From assembly GCF_001612615.1 (NCBI RefSeq), contig NZ_BDAU01000054.1, positions 1 through 54,545 on the forward strand: a DNA stretch of 54,545 nt. Reading direction: 5' to 3'. The notes beneath the pieces were generated by a model. The model was not told the origin of the DNA. It searched no databases and worked only from the letters and a program-made list of their open reading frames with translations. Positions 8,104 through 16,428 of the stretch are shown here, one piece after another. This DNA comes from Nocardia amikacinitolerans NBRC 108937. Lineage in GTDB: Bacteria > Actinomycetota > Actinomycetes > Mycobacteriales > Mycobacteriaceae. The stretch's first letter is position 1. Every line of letters starts with the position of its first letter. The translations under genes and the position numbers were made by a program.

Positions 8104-9144
8104 TCACGGGATCAGTACCGCCCGTCCGCGGATTCGCCCGTTTGCCAGGCGGTCGAGCGCTTCGGGGCCGTCGTCCAGCGCGAAGACCTCGACCTCGACC
8201 CGGAGTCTGCCCGATCGAGCAAGCGCGACGGACTCGATCAGGTCGGATTTGGTGCCGCCGTAGGACTTTCGTACCGTCGCACCCCACGGCCAGCCGGGGC
8301 CGCCCGCGGGCGCCGCGGTGAGTTCCGGCGCGCCCGCGCCGAGCCCGATCATCCGGTACGCGCCGTTGGGCGCCACGCATTCGACCGCGAGGCGCGCGGT
8401 CTGGTCCACGCCGACGAAATCGAACACCGCCTCGGCGCCGCGCCCGCCGGTCCGGTCGAGGATGGCCGCGGCGGTTCCTGCGTCGACGAGCAGTCCTTCC
8501 TCGGCGCCGTGCGCGCTCGCCAGCGCGAGCTTGTCCTCGTGCACGTCCACCGCGATCACCCTGGCGGCGGTGGTGGCGGCGAGGATCTGCACCGCGACGT
8601 GCCCGAGGCCGCCGACGCCGATGACCACGGCCGTCGCGCCGGGCCGCAACTGGTCGCGCGCGCCGTCGATCGCGTGATAGCTGGTCAGCCCCGCGTCGGC
8701 GAGCGGCGCCGCCTGGGCGAAGTCCAGATCACCGATCGGCACGAAAGCCGTTGCGGGAATACGGATGTACTCCGCCATGCCGCCGTCGGGACCGAGTCCG
8801 GGACACGGCGGCATGGCTGCCCGACCTGCGGCCAGGCACACGTTCTCGTTGCCGCGCACGCACTCCCGGCACACGCCGCACGACCAGCACAGGTAGACGA
8901 TGCCGCGATCGCCGATCGCCAGGCCGGTCACCCGTTCGCCGACTTCCGCGACGGTGCCCGCGATCTCGTGGCCGAGCGTGAGCGGGTCGTCGCGCAGGCG
9001 GAACGGTATCTTCAGCACGTGCAGGTCCGAATGGCAGATGCCCGCCGCGCCGACCCGCAGCAGCAGATCTTCGGGTCCGATCGTGGGCACCGGCACCTCG
9101 CGCAACTCCAGCGTGCCGGGACCGGTCAGCTGGAGCGCTCTCAT
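8104..9144 (-). CDS. Zinc-dependent alcohol dehydrogenase (MDR family)
   Basis: A 346-residue medium-chain dehydrogenase/reductase. Catalytic zinc ligands are Cys37 and His59-Glu60 (GHE). Structural zinc Cys are at 89, 92, 95 and 103 in the typical C-x2-C-x2-C-x7-C spacing. The nucleotide-binding GVGGLG is at 176-181. ATG 9144 overlaps the upstream esterase stop by four bases (ATGA), so the two are translationally coupled. Likely role: oxidation of a secondary or primary alcohol with NAD(P), feeding the monooxygenase encoded two genes upstream, or oxidising the alcohol released after ester cleavage. Confidence 0.93.
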   Translation of the reverse strand: MRALQLTGPGTLELREVPVPTIGPEDLLLRVGAAGICHSDLHVLKIPFRLRDDPLTLGHEIAGTVAEVGERVTGLAIGDRGIVYLCWSCGVCRECVRGNENVCLAAGRAAMPPCPGLGPDGGMAEYIRIPATAFVPIGDLDFAQAAPLADAGLTSYHAIDGARDQLRPGATAVVIGVGGLGHVAVQILAATTAARVIAVDVHEDKLALASAHGAEEGLLVDAGTAAAILDRTGGRGAEAVFDFVGVDQTARLAVECVAPNGAYRMIGLGAGAPELTAAPAGGPGWPWGATVRKSYGGTKSDLIESVALARSGRLRVEVEVFALDDGPEALDRLANGRIRGRAVLIP

Positions 9145-10301
9145 GCCGCCCCCTCCCGCACCGCCGCGTAGGTCGCACGCAGGTAGGCGTCGGCGCGGGC
9201 CGAGCCCATGATGCCCGGCTCCATCTTGTTCATGGTGTAGGCGAAGGTCAGGCGGTGGTCCAAATCGTTGACCACGATCGCTCCGCCGTACCCGGCCCAC
9301 CAGCAGACGCGGCCCTCGGGCACGGCGGGCGCGGTCTGCGGGTGTGGCAGGCCGTAGCCGATGCCGAAGCGCAGCGGAACGAGCAGCGCCTGGTCGACGC
9401 CGTCCGATTGCTGCTCGAAGATCAGGTCGATGGTCTTGTCCGACAACAGTTTCCGTCCGTCCAGCGCGCCGCCGCAGGACACCACCGACTGCGCCCGCGC
9501 CACCGAGCGCGCGTTGCCGTGGCCGTTGACCGCGCCGATCTCGGCCTCCTGCCACCCGGGGGTCGCGGTCTCGGCGATATCCAGCAGCGGATTCGTGAGC
9601 GTCTTGACCAGGATGCTGTCCTGGTCCAGCGTCGACATGTCGAATTGCAGTGCGGGCGGCGGGATCAGCGGGGCGATGCGGTCGCGGTGCTGGGGGCCGG
9701 TGCCGATGTGGAAGTCGGCGCCGAGCGGCTCGGCGAGTTCCTCGGCGAAGAAGCGGCCGAGGCTGCGTCCGGTGACGCGGCGAATCACCTCGCCGACCAG
9801 GTGGCCGTAGTTGAGCGCGTGATACCCCGATGCGCTGCCCGGCTCCCACCACGGCGGCTGGGCGGCCAAGCGCGCCGCGGCCGCTTCGGTGTCGTAGATG
9901 TCCGCCAGGTCGATCGGCGGCTGCCACCCCGAGACGCCGGAGGTGTGCGCGAGTACGTGCCGAATCTCGATGTCGCCCTTGCCGTTCGCGGCGAACTCCG
10001 GCCAGTAGTGTGCGACCTTCTGGTGCACGTCGAGCTCGCCGCGATCGACGAGCAGCAGCGCGCACAGCGCCGTCATGGTCTTGCTGATCGAGAAGACGTT
10101 CACCAGGGTGTCGGTCCGCCACGGCACGGTGCGGTCCTCGTCCAGGTGCCCGCCCCAGATGTCGACCACCGGCTCGCCGTCGACGGTGACGCAGATCGAC
10201 GCGCCGAGTTCGGCGCCGGAATCCAGTTGGCGCGCAAGCTCGCTCCGGACGCCTTCGAAGCGATCCGCGCAGTATCCCGAGGTGTCACTCATGGCTCTCA
10301 C
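9141..10301 (-). CDS. Serine hydrolase of the beta-lactamase/family VIII esterase type
   Basis: A 386-residue protein with the class C-type SxxK motif SISK (Ser71, Lys74), HTSGVSGW, a tyrosine motif near 160-165 (GYHALNYG) and WWAGYGG near the C-terminus. This combination fits EstB-like esterases rather than true beta-lactamases; no export signal is visible. It overlaps its upstream neighbour by four bases (GTGA) and its downstream neighbour by four (ATGA). An ATG at 10292 is an alternative start. Next to a flavin monooxygenase, an ester-cleaving enzyme is the expected partner for Baeyer-Villiger products. Confidence 0.9.
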   Translation of the reverse strand: MRAMSDTSGYCADRFEGVRSELARQLDSGAELGASICVTVDGEPVVDIWGGHLDEDRTVPWRTDTLVNVFSISKTMTALCALLLVDRGELDVHQKVAHYWPEFAANGKGDIEIRHVLAHTSGVSGWQPPIDLADIYDTEAAAARLAAQPPWWEPGSASGYHALNYGHLVGEVIRRVTGRSLGRFFAEELAEPLGADFHIGTGPQHRDRIAPLIPPPALQFDMSTLDQDSILVKTLTNPLLDIAETATPGWQEAEIGAVNGHGNARSVARAQSVVSCGGALDGRKLLSDKTIDLIFEQQSDGVDQALLVPLRFGIGYGLPHPQTAPAVPEGRVCWWAGYGGAIVVNDLDHRLTFAYTMNKMEPGIMGSARADAYLRATYAAVREGAA

Positions 10302-11665
10302 ACCCGGTCCAGCGCTCGGGCGGGCACCGGCAGCGCGTAGCCTGCCGCGGCGGCGCGCTTGGCGCCCCTGGCCATCTCCCGCTGCATATCGCGCATGTAC
10401 GGCTCGAATTCGACCTGGATCGTGTGGCGCGGTGAGTTGTAATAGCGGCCCGCGCGGGCGTTTTCGGCGGCGCGGATGTCCTCGCGCATCCCCTCCGGGT
10501 CGGGCGGAAGATAGCGTCCGGTCAGATACGCGGCGACCAGCTTGCTCTGCTGCTCGGCGAAGTTGACCAGCGTGGGCAGCGGCTGGGCGAGTCCGAGGTA
10601 GAAGAGGTTGTCGACGCCCGGCTTCATCATCTGCTTGAACAGCGGGAGCCGATTATCGCTGTCCGGCAACAACTCCGGATCGCTGAAGAACGGGAAGCTG
10701 ATGTGATAGCCCGTCGCGCAAACGATCACGTCCACCTCTTCCACGCTGCCATCGGCGAAGCGCACCCGCGGCCCCTCCAGCGCGGTGATGGCGGGCTTGA
10801 ACGCGATGTCGCCGCAGCCGGCGCGGTGCAGGAACTCCTCGCTCGCCGAGGGGTGCGCCTCGAACGGCTTGTGATCCGGCGCGGGCAGACCGTAGAACTC
10901 CATGTCGCCGCGGAACTTACGGACGAAGCGCTGCTTCAACTTCAGCGCGAGCTTCCGCGGCATCCACGGCGGCACACGGCGTTTGTCGCCGACTTCGCCG
11001 TGCACGTATTTCGGCAGCACCCACACTCCGCGCCGGGCCGAGACCGTCAGCCGCGCGGCGAGGAAGCGCTGGGACAGCTCCGAGGCGATGTCGAGCCCGG
11101 AGTTGCCCATGCCAACCACGACAACCCGCTTGCCGCGCATGTCGACCGGGTCGAACGGGTCGTTGTAGGCATGGCTGTGCATGAGCACACCGTCGAATTC
11201 GCCCGGGTAATCCGGCATTCTGGGATCCCAGTGGTGGCCGTTGCACACGATCAGCGCGTCGTAGGCGCGGGTGCGCCCGTCGGAGGCGGTCACCAGCCAG
11301 AGCCCGTCGGGCTGCCGTTCGGCCGCGGTGACCTTGGTGTCGAACAGGATCTTGTCGCGCAGGCCGAAGTGGTCGACGTAGTTCTTGAAGTACTCGAACA
11401 GCTGCGAGTGGTGCGGGAAGTCCGGCCACGACTCCGGCACCGGATAGTCCTCGAAGGCCAAGCGCCACTTGGACGTATCGATGTGCAGGCTCTGGTAGCA
11501 GGCCGACATGCCGTTGGGGTTCTTGAAATACCAATTGCCGCCGACCTCGTCACCCGCCTCGAAGCAATCGAACGGAATGCCGTGGTCCTGGAGGCGTTTG
11601 GCGGCGGTGATGCCCGATGGCCCCGCGCCGATGACGCATACCCGGGGGAGTTGCTGAGAAGTCAA
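10298..11665 (-). CDS. Flavin-containing monooxygenase (MymA/Baeyer-Villiger type)
   Basis: A 455-residue FAD/NADPH monooxygenase. FAD site GAGPSG at 13-18, the FMO signature F-x-G-x3-H-x3-Y at Phe157-Tyr167, NADPH site GMGNSG at 185-190, and the CATGY linker motif. The open frame extends to 11764, but homology begins after TTG 11665, which follows GAGGA by a good distance, so TTG is taken as the start. It is the first gene of a five-gene operon whose order resembles mymA - hydrolase - dehydrogenase - fadD13. Probable reaction: oxygenation of a ketone to an ester. A TetR-type operator lies over its promoter. Confidence 0.92.
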   Translation of the reverse strand: MTSQQLPRVCVIGAGPSGITAAKRLQDHGIPFDCFEAGDEVGGNWYFKNPNGMSACYQSLHIDTSKWRLAFEDYPVPESWPDFPHHSQLFEYFKNYVDHFGLRDKILFDTKVTAAERQPDGLWLVTASDGRTRAYDALIVCNGHHWDPRMPDYPGEFDGVLMHSHAYNDPFDPVDMRGKRVVVVGMGNSGLDIASELSQRFLAARLTVSARRGVWVLPKYVHGEVGDKRRVPPWMPRKLALKLKQRFVRKFRGDMEFYGLPAPDHKPFEAHPSASEEFLHRAGCGDIAFKPAITALEGPRVRFADGSVEEVDVIVCATGYHISFPFFSDPELLPDSDNRLPLFKQMMKPGVDNLFYLGLAQPLPTLVNFAEQQSKLVAAYLTGRYLPPDPEGMREDIRAAENARAGRYYNSPRHTIQVEFEPYMRDMQREMARGAKRAAAAGYALPVPARALDRV

Positions 11666-11762
11666 AGTCGATGTCCTCGTCTGGAGCTGCCTGCGTCGAG
11701 CGGGCCGCGAGCGGTGGGCGACCACCGCTCGCGCCGTCCGTCGCCGAAGTGACGTAGGCAAC

Positions 11763-11791
11763 AAATTAACACTCGCTAGACTTACTGTCTA
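11763..11791 (-). promoter_or_regulatory. Predicted promoter of the monooxygenase operon
   Basis: On the minus strand TAGACA (11786-11791) is followed, after exactly 17 bases, by TAATTT (11763-11768). These fit -35 and -10 boxes, and the start codon lies about 100 bases downstream. The palindrome at 11770-11798 covers the -35 box and the whole spacer, which would allow repression by promoter occlusion. Confidence 0.55.
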
Positions 11792-11798
11792 GTGAGTG
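11770..11798. promoter_or_regulatory. TetR-type operator palindrome
   Basis: Arms CACTCGCTAGAC (11770-11781) and GTCTAGTGAGTG (11787-11798) match at 11 of 12 positions around a 5-base centre. It lies between the monooxygenase operon and the divergent TetR gene, so the neighbouring regulator is the likely ligand and probably also controls itself. Confidence 0.75.
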
Positions 11799-11845
11799 GC
11801 AAGCTGTCTATTGGAAGCGCCGACGAGACGGAGTTACCGTTCACC

Positions 11846-12484
11846 ATGCCGACCAAGCCGAAGCAAGCCGGGCTCAGCCTGCGCGACGAACAGAAGCTGC
11901 AGACCAGGGCCAAACTGCTGGAGGCCGCCAAGACGCTGTTCGGCGCGAACGGCTACGCCGCGGTGCGGGTCGACGAGATCGCCGCCGAGGTCGGGTGCAG
12001 TCGCGCCACCTTCTACCTGCACTTCACCGGAAAGCTGGACATCCTGCGCGCGGTCGCCGCGCAATCCACCGCACCCACCGCGCTGCACTTCTACGAGGAC
12101 CTGGACCGGGTGCTCGACGTCGGCACCCGCGAGGCGTTCGTCGGCTGGATGTCCAGGGCCATCGACTGGTTCCACGAATACAAGGACCTGCTGCCCGCCT
12201 GGGACGAGGCGACCACGCTGGAACCCGAGTTCCGCGCGATCGCCAGGCAGGGCATCGCGGCATTGCCCAACGCGATGCCCTCGTACCTGTCCCGCTGGCC
12301 CGCCGATCGCGTGGACGAGGCGCGGCTGCGCGTGGAACTGCTTGTGGCGCAACTGGAACGGTTCTTCACCCGGTGGGCGATGCAGGGCACCATCGATGTC
12401 GGCGCCGAGCAAGCCGCCGAAGTGCTCACCGACATCTGGTTTCCCGCACTGCAACCGCCCGCGGGGCCGAGTGGTGCGAAGTAG
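11846..12484 (+). CDS. TetR-family regulator of the monooxygenase operon
   Basis: A 212-residue regulator. The N-terminal DNA-binding domain is clear: TRAKLLEAAKTLFGANGYAA, then VDEIAAEVGCSRATFYLHF (helix-turn-helix, about residues 43-62). The remaining C-terminal helices would bind a ligand. The frame is open from GTG 11792, which falls inside the operator palindrome; the ATG at 11846 gives the usual family length and is preferred, though its ribosome site (GGAG) is distant. Its position divergent to the operon, with a shared operator, supports local repression relieved by an operon substrate or product. Confidence 0.88.
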   Translation: MPTKPKQAGLSLRDEQKLQTRAKLLEAAKTLFGANGYAAVRVDEIAAEVGCSRATFYLHFTGKLDILRAVAAQSTAPTALHFYEDLDRVLDVGTREAFVGWMSRAIDWFHEYKDLLPAWDEATTLEPEFRAIARQGIAALPNAMPSYLSRWPADRVDEARLRVELLVAQLERFFTRWAMQGTIDVGAEQAAEVLTDIWFPALQPPAGPSGAK

Positions 12485-12544
12485 GCGTACCTCCGCATTC
12501 GCTCCGGCCGTGCGGGGTCTGGGGACGGACTGCATCCGGCAGCG
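12483..12544 (+). repeat. Dispersed repeat, copy 1
   Basis: A 62-bp element whose first 27 bases are identical to the copy at 36848-36909; by eye 54 of 62 bases match. It begins on the stop codon of the TetR gene. A third, more divergent copy lies on the opposite strand at 17701-17750. Confidence 0.7.
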
Positions 12545-12694
12545 CCGATTGGGTCGCTATATGTAGCCCCGTGTTTGCTGTCGCGGGTGGGCCGGGGTGA
12601 GGCGGTGCGAATTCCCGACGCGGTGCGAATCTGTCGGTGGCGTGCGGCATCATCTGTGCACGCAGACATCCACGAAGACCGCTCGGAGTGCCCC

Positions 12695-13450
12695 ATGCCG
12701 TCGCCAAGAACCAAACCCAAGCCGTTGTCCGACACCGAGATCGAGCAGATCGCCGCGGAGATCGCGGGCGGCCGGCCGCCGATGGTCTGGTTCACCGCCG
12801 CCGCCGTCGGTGTGCCAGAGGGGCGTTCGGGCAAGGTGATCGCGCTCGGCGATCCGTCCGACGGTGATTTCCTGCAGGTGCGGCCGACCGGTTCGAAGGA
12901 TGTACTGTCCTTTTCTCCGACCGAAGTGACGTTGACCAAGCCGTCGCGCGACCGGGCGGCGGCCGCACCACCCAGCCAGCCGAAGTCGACTACAAGGAAG
13001 GACTCGACCGTGACCCAGCCGTCGACCACGACGAGCGCATCGGCGCCGACCGCCAGCCTCGCTCCGGTTCCCCCCGCGCCGAAACCCGTTGCGCCGGTGG
13101 CGGAATCGAGCGGCTCCGCCGCAGGGGCGTCGAAGCCCGCGACCGCGCCGAAGCCGGCCAAGGCAGCGGCGGCGCGCAAGGCGAAGGCCGCGGAGGTCAC
13201 GGTGACGCTGTCCGGCACGGCCGACGGCGAATGGACGGTCGAGGTGGTCAACGGTAAGAAGCGCTCGGTGCGCGGGCTGCCGGTGAACAGTTCCGCGGTC
13301 GCGCAGGCGGCCAAGATCCTGCACCCGGAAGTGGCCGAGGTGGTCGCCGGGGTCCTGGAAGCGGCACGGGGCGCGCAGCTGGCGAAGGTCGAGCAGTTGC
13401 AGGCCGAGCTCGAAGAGGCCAAGCGACTGTTAGATGAACTGACGGACTGA
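12695..13450 (+). CDS. Hypothetical Ala/Lys/Pro-rich protein, DUF6319-like
   Basis: A 251-residue soluble protein with no signal or membrane segment. Residues 1 to about 85 form one conserved-looking block (PLSDTEIEQIAAEIAGG, then PPMVWFTAAAVGVPEG). Residues 90-165 are a Pro/Ala/Lys-rich linker. The C-terminus has a second block (EVTVTLSGTADGEWTVEVVNG) and ends in a short coiled coil rich in Glu, Leu and Lys. The linker resembles basic tails of nucleoid-associated proteins, but no function can be assigned. ATG 12695 has GGAG seven bases upstream. The DUF6319 name is from memory. Confidence 0.8.
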   Translation: MPSPRTKPKPLSDTEIEQIAAEIAGGRPPMVWFTAAAVGVPEGRSGKVIALGDPSDGDFLQVRPTGSKDVLSFSPTEVTLTKPSRDRAAAAPPSQPKSTTRKDSTVTQPSTTTSASAPTASLAPVPPAPKPVAPVAESSGSAAGASKPATAPKPAKAAAARKAKAAEVTVTLSGTADGEWTVEVVNGKKRSVRGLPVNSSAVAQAAKILHPEVAEVVAGVLEAARGAQLAKVEQLQAELEEAKRLLDELTD

Positions 13451-13543
13451 GTCCCGGCTCTTTCGGAGCTGCCTGCTAGGACGGCGGCCCCGGGTCGTTC
13501 GGCGCGCCGGGATACGGCAGTGTCGGGTGGTCCGTGGTCGCGC

Positions 13544-15097
13544 TCAGACCGCGGTGCTCTCGGCGTTCGAGCGCCAGGTCCGGGATGGGGTGTCGGGCGC
13601 GGCGATGGGGCGGCCCGCAGGCAGGTGCGGATGGCGCAGGTCGTCGTGGAAGGCGTAGCCGAGCGAGTACTCCTTGGCGTGGTACATCGCCGAATCCGCG
13701 TCCCGGATCAGGTCGTAGACGGTGGCCTCGGGGTCGCGTGGACTGTCGCACGCGATGCCGACGCTCGCGGTGATGGGCACTTCGCCCGCGCTCAGTTCGA
13801 AGGGGCGGACGAAGGCCCCGAGTAGTCGCTCGGCGAGCACGGCCGCGTCCTGCTTGCCGAGCGGAGCGAGCACCACGAACTCGTCGCCGCCGTACCGGGC
13901 GACCGCGTCGTCGCGGCGCACCACCCGCCGGATCCTGGAGGCGGCGTTGGCGATCAGTTCGTCGCCGACGGCGTGGCCGTAGCTGTCGTTGACCATCTTG
14001 AAGCCGTCCAGGTCGATGAACAGCAGGCACAGCGGCTGATCGCGCCAGTGCGCGCTGTTGCGGTTGAGCGCGCGCAGCAGCGCCGACCGGTTCAGCAGGC
14101 CGGTGAGCATGTCGTGATCGGCCTGGTACTGGGCCCGGCGCTCGCTGCGCGCGCTGCGTTGGATCGCGCGTTCGCTGCGCACCAGCACGCCGATCAGCAG
14201 CAGCGCGAACAGCGAGGACACCACCGCCCGGTCGACGGCGCCGAGACTCGAACCGACCACCGGCACCAGCGACGCCACGATCAGCGCGACCGCGATGAAA
14301 CTGGCGCGCTGCCTGGAATGGTGCGGATGGATGTGGCGCGGCGCCCCGAGGCTCGCCATGGTCGGGTGCAGTGCGGCGATGCCGACCGTCGCGTAGGCGA
14401 TCAGCAGCGGCGTCAGCAGGACCTCGTGGCCGAGGGAGGCGGTGCCCGCGGTTTCCAGGCTGTAGCCGAGATCGCCGACCAGCACGGCGACCATGGCCAG
14501 GTGCAGCAGCCGCAACGACGTCTCCGAGCGGGTCGCCGTGGCCACCGAATGGGCGACCAAGGTCAGCAGCAGGGCGTCGAGGATCGGATACGACGCCGCG
14601 ACCACCGTGGTGAGGGTGGTCGCGCGCGATTGCAGGATGGGGGAGATGAGGAAGGTCCAGGAGGCCAGCAGCGCGCCGAGACCGATGAGCGCCGAATCGA
14701 GCAGCAGGTCGTAGTTGCCGCGGACCTGCCTTGGGCGTAGCCAGAGCGTGGCCGCCACCCCGATGCCCAGGTACCCGGCCAGCGTGCAGATGTCGTCGAA
14801 CGGGCTGATCGCGTCGTCGGTGAAGTCGCGCAGCATGGTGCCGAGCGCGAAGAGCACCGCCGACAGCGACAGCAGATACCACGGCAGCGGCTGCGCAGGG
14901 CGATGGCGAAGCAGCCCGGCCCCGATCATGGTGAGGGCCCCCGCCACCACCGCCAGCATCGTCAGCAGGGCCAGCGCGCGAGAGTGGAACACCAGCGGCA
15001 CCGAGATCAGTGCCGTCCAGCCGCCGAGAAGCGCCACGCACCAGAGGTTTCCGGTACAGTAGCTGCGGTCGCTCGCCTGCGCTTCGCTGGATGTCAT
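13544..15097 (-). CDS. Membrane-bound diguanylate cyclase (GGDEF)
   Basis: A 517-residue protein. Residues 1 to about 300 hold 8 or more hydrophobic helices. After a short linker comes a GGDEF domain: the active-site GGDEF is intact near residue 402 (ARYGGDEFVVL) with an RxxD inhibitory site just before it (RRDD). No EAL domain. It should make c-di-GMP under control of the membrane sensor part. ATG 15097 shares a base with the stop of the preceding gene (TGATG) and has AAGGGGG upstream, so it is coupled to the arginine decarboxylase operon. It is the third and last gene of that operon. Confidence 0.93.
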   Translation of the reverse strand: MTSSEAQASDRSYCTGNLWCVALLGGWTALISVPLVFHSRALALLTMLAVVAGALTMIGAGLLRHRPAQPLPWYLLSLSAVLFALGTMLRDFTDDAISPFDDICTLAGYLGIGVAATLWLRPRQVRGNYDLLLDSALIGLGALLASWTFLISPILQSRATTLTTVVAASYPILDALLLTLVAHSVATATRSETSLRLLHLAMVAVLVGDLGYSLETAGTASLGHEVLLTPLLIAYATVGIAALHPTMASLGAPRHIHPHHSRQRASFIAVALIVASLVPVVGSSLGAVDRAVVSSLFALLLIGVLVRSERAIQRSARSERRAQYQADHDMLTGLLNRSALLRALNRNSAHWRDQPLCLLFIDLDGFKMVNDSYGHAVGDELIANAASRIRRVVRRDDAVARYGGDEFVVLAPLGKQDAAVLAERLLGAFVRPFELSAGEVPITASVGIACDSPRDPEATVYDLIRDADSAMYHAKEYSLGYAFHDDLRHPHLPAGRPIAAPDTPSRTWRSNAESTAV

Positions 15098-15666
15098 CAG
15101 CCCCCCTTGGTCGCTCCGTCCCCGGTGAACTGTGCGGCGTAGTACGTCTGTGAATCCTCCACCGCGACTTCGACGTTCGTCTGCTCATCGAGCACCGCGC
15201 GAATGCTGTCGGCGAACGAGAGCTGAGTGTTGTTGTACGAGCAGATGTCCCAGCCGACCGCGGCGCGCTCGGCCACCAGTGTCCGGACAACTGATTTGAT
15301 CATGGCATGGAAGGCGGCCCCTTGTCGTGCACTTGGCGCAACAAGGGTGAATCCCGCGTAGTAGATCGCGTTGCGCGCCGCGTGCTCGGGATAGCGCGCG
15401 GCGAAGTAGTCCGGGCTGATCCACGGCACCGTCTCCAAATGCCTGGTCAGCGTGGTCAGTCCGATCGGCTCGCCGGAGGCGGTGCGCGCGACGTGCTTGT
15501 GCACCCGCGGATCGACCATCTCCTCGTGGAATTCGTCGCGGTGCAGCACCTGCCTGGCGATGGCCTTGGTGCGCAGCGGGCCGAATGCCTCCTCGTAGAG
15601 GCGGTGGAACATCTCGATCCGGTCGTCCGGAATCGTGGTCTCGACGGTGACGTGCACCTCGCTCAT
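15097..15666 (-). CDS. GNAT-like protein of the arginine decarboxylase operon
   Basis: A 189-residue soluble protein. The layout (N-terminal VHVTVETTIPDDRIEMFHRLYEEAFGP region, then GEPIGLTTLTRHLETVPW, then AIYYAGFTLVAPSARQGAAF) suggests an acyltransferase of the GNAT fold: an Arg/Gln-rich turn follows a beta strand where acetyl-CoA would bind. I do not recognise the exact family. It lies 5 bases after the decarboxylase gene and overlaps the GGDEF gene by one base. Acetylation of agmatine or another polyamine is a reasonable but unproven guess from context. Confidence 0.7.
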   Translation of the reverse strand: MSEVHVTVETTIPDDRIEMFHRLYEEAFGPLRTKAIARQVLHRDEFHEEMVDPRVHKHVARTASGEPIGLTTLTRHLETVPWISPDYFAARYPEHAARNAIYYAGFTLVAPSARQGAAFHAMIKSVVRTLVAERAAVGWDICSYNNTQLSFADSIRAVLDEQTNVEVAVEDSQTYYAAQFTGDGATKGG

Positions 15667-15671
15667 CGCCG

Positions 15672-16256
15672 TCAGCTCCAGGAAGTCGTGTGGTAGGCGG
15701 CCAGGACGACCGCGCAGGCCGGGTCGCCCGCGCAGCGCGTCTGGGCGAGCGAGAGCTGAACGGGGCCGAAGGTTTCGGGCCGGTGTGCGGTCATGTCGGC
15801 GAGGCTGGCGCGGATCAGTACTTCGACCTCGGCCGCGCTCTCGCCCTCGTGCTCGACGAAGAGCCCCGCTCCGGAACCGTCGTCGCGCAGCGCCCAGCCG
15901 ATGCCCGCGGCGGCCGAACTGCCCAGCTCGTCGGCGTGCTGCGCGGCGTAGACACAGTAGAGCCGATCGCCCCAGGGGATCGGCTTGCGGACACGGGCGG
16001 TGCGCTCCAGCATGGCGCGCGGCGGGATCACCGACGACAGGCGAATCAAGTTCGCATCACCCACTCCCAACTCGCGCAGGGCCGCGTCGAACGCCGACAG
16101 CGCTGTCGGGCCCACCCCGGTCGCCGCGCCGATCTCGATCCTCAGTGGCGCCCCGGGGATCTGCCGGTTGTCACGCTCCGGCCTGCCCAGGGGCGGAAGT
16201 AGTCGATCGAACCACTGCAGCCCGAGCAGGCCGCCGCGTGGGGTGGTGTGAATCAT
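15672..16256 (-). CDS. Pyruvoyl-dependent arginine decarboxylase family protein
   Basis: A 194-residue proenzyme. The block TALSAFDAALRELGVGDANL followed by IRLSSVIPP matches the archaeal PvlArgDC core: cleavage would fall between Ser74 and Ser75, turning Ser75 into the pyruvoyl group. Asp57 and Asn69 of the substrate pocket and Glu135 (FVEHEG, equivalent to Glu109 of M. jannaschii) are all present, so it looks active. Substrate could be arginine (giving agmatine) or a related amino acid, since the family has switched specificity elsewhere. ATG 16256 follows GGGAGGG by five bases. It is the first gene of a three-gene operon. A 6-bp inverted repeat (16276-16294) lies in its upstream region, divergent from galK. 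Confidence 0.9.
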   Translation of the reverse strand: MIHTTPRGGLLGLQWFDRLLPPLGRPERDNRQIPGAPLRIEIGAATGVGPTALSAFDAALRELGVGDANLIRLSSVIPPRAMLERTARVRKPIPWGDRLYCVYAAQHADELGSSAAAGIGWALRDDGSGAGLFVEHEGESAAEVEVLIRASLADMTAHRPETFGPVQLSLAQTRCAGDPACAVVLAAYHTTSWS

Positions 16257-16428
16257 AGTGCCCTCCCAAAACTCTCGGCCTAATTTGCAGGCCGATATTG
16301 CTTCGAATTCGACTGTGCGGCACGATCGCGAATCGCGCACGCGCACCGGCCGAAAGCGATGCTGGGGCGGCGTGTCTCGTAACGTGTGGCGCGACGAACC
16401 AGCTCCGAGTCGATCGAGCGAGGCAGCA

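Noticed and set aside
9141..10301. Antibiotic-resistance beta-lactamase
   Set aside because: No export signal, an esterase-type motif set, and tight coupling to metabolic genes point to an intracellular esterase.
13476..15290. 604-codon minus-strand frame over the GGDEF gene
   Set aside because: Overlaps the intact GGDEF frame completely and lacks any motif.
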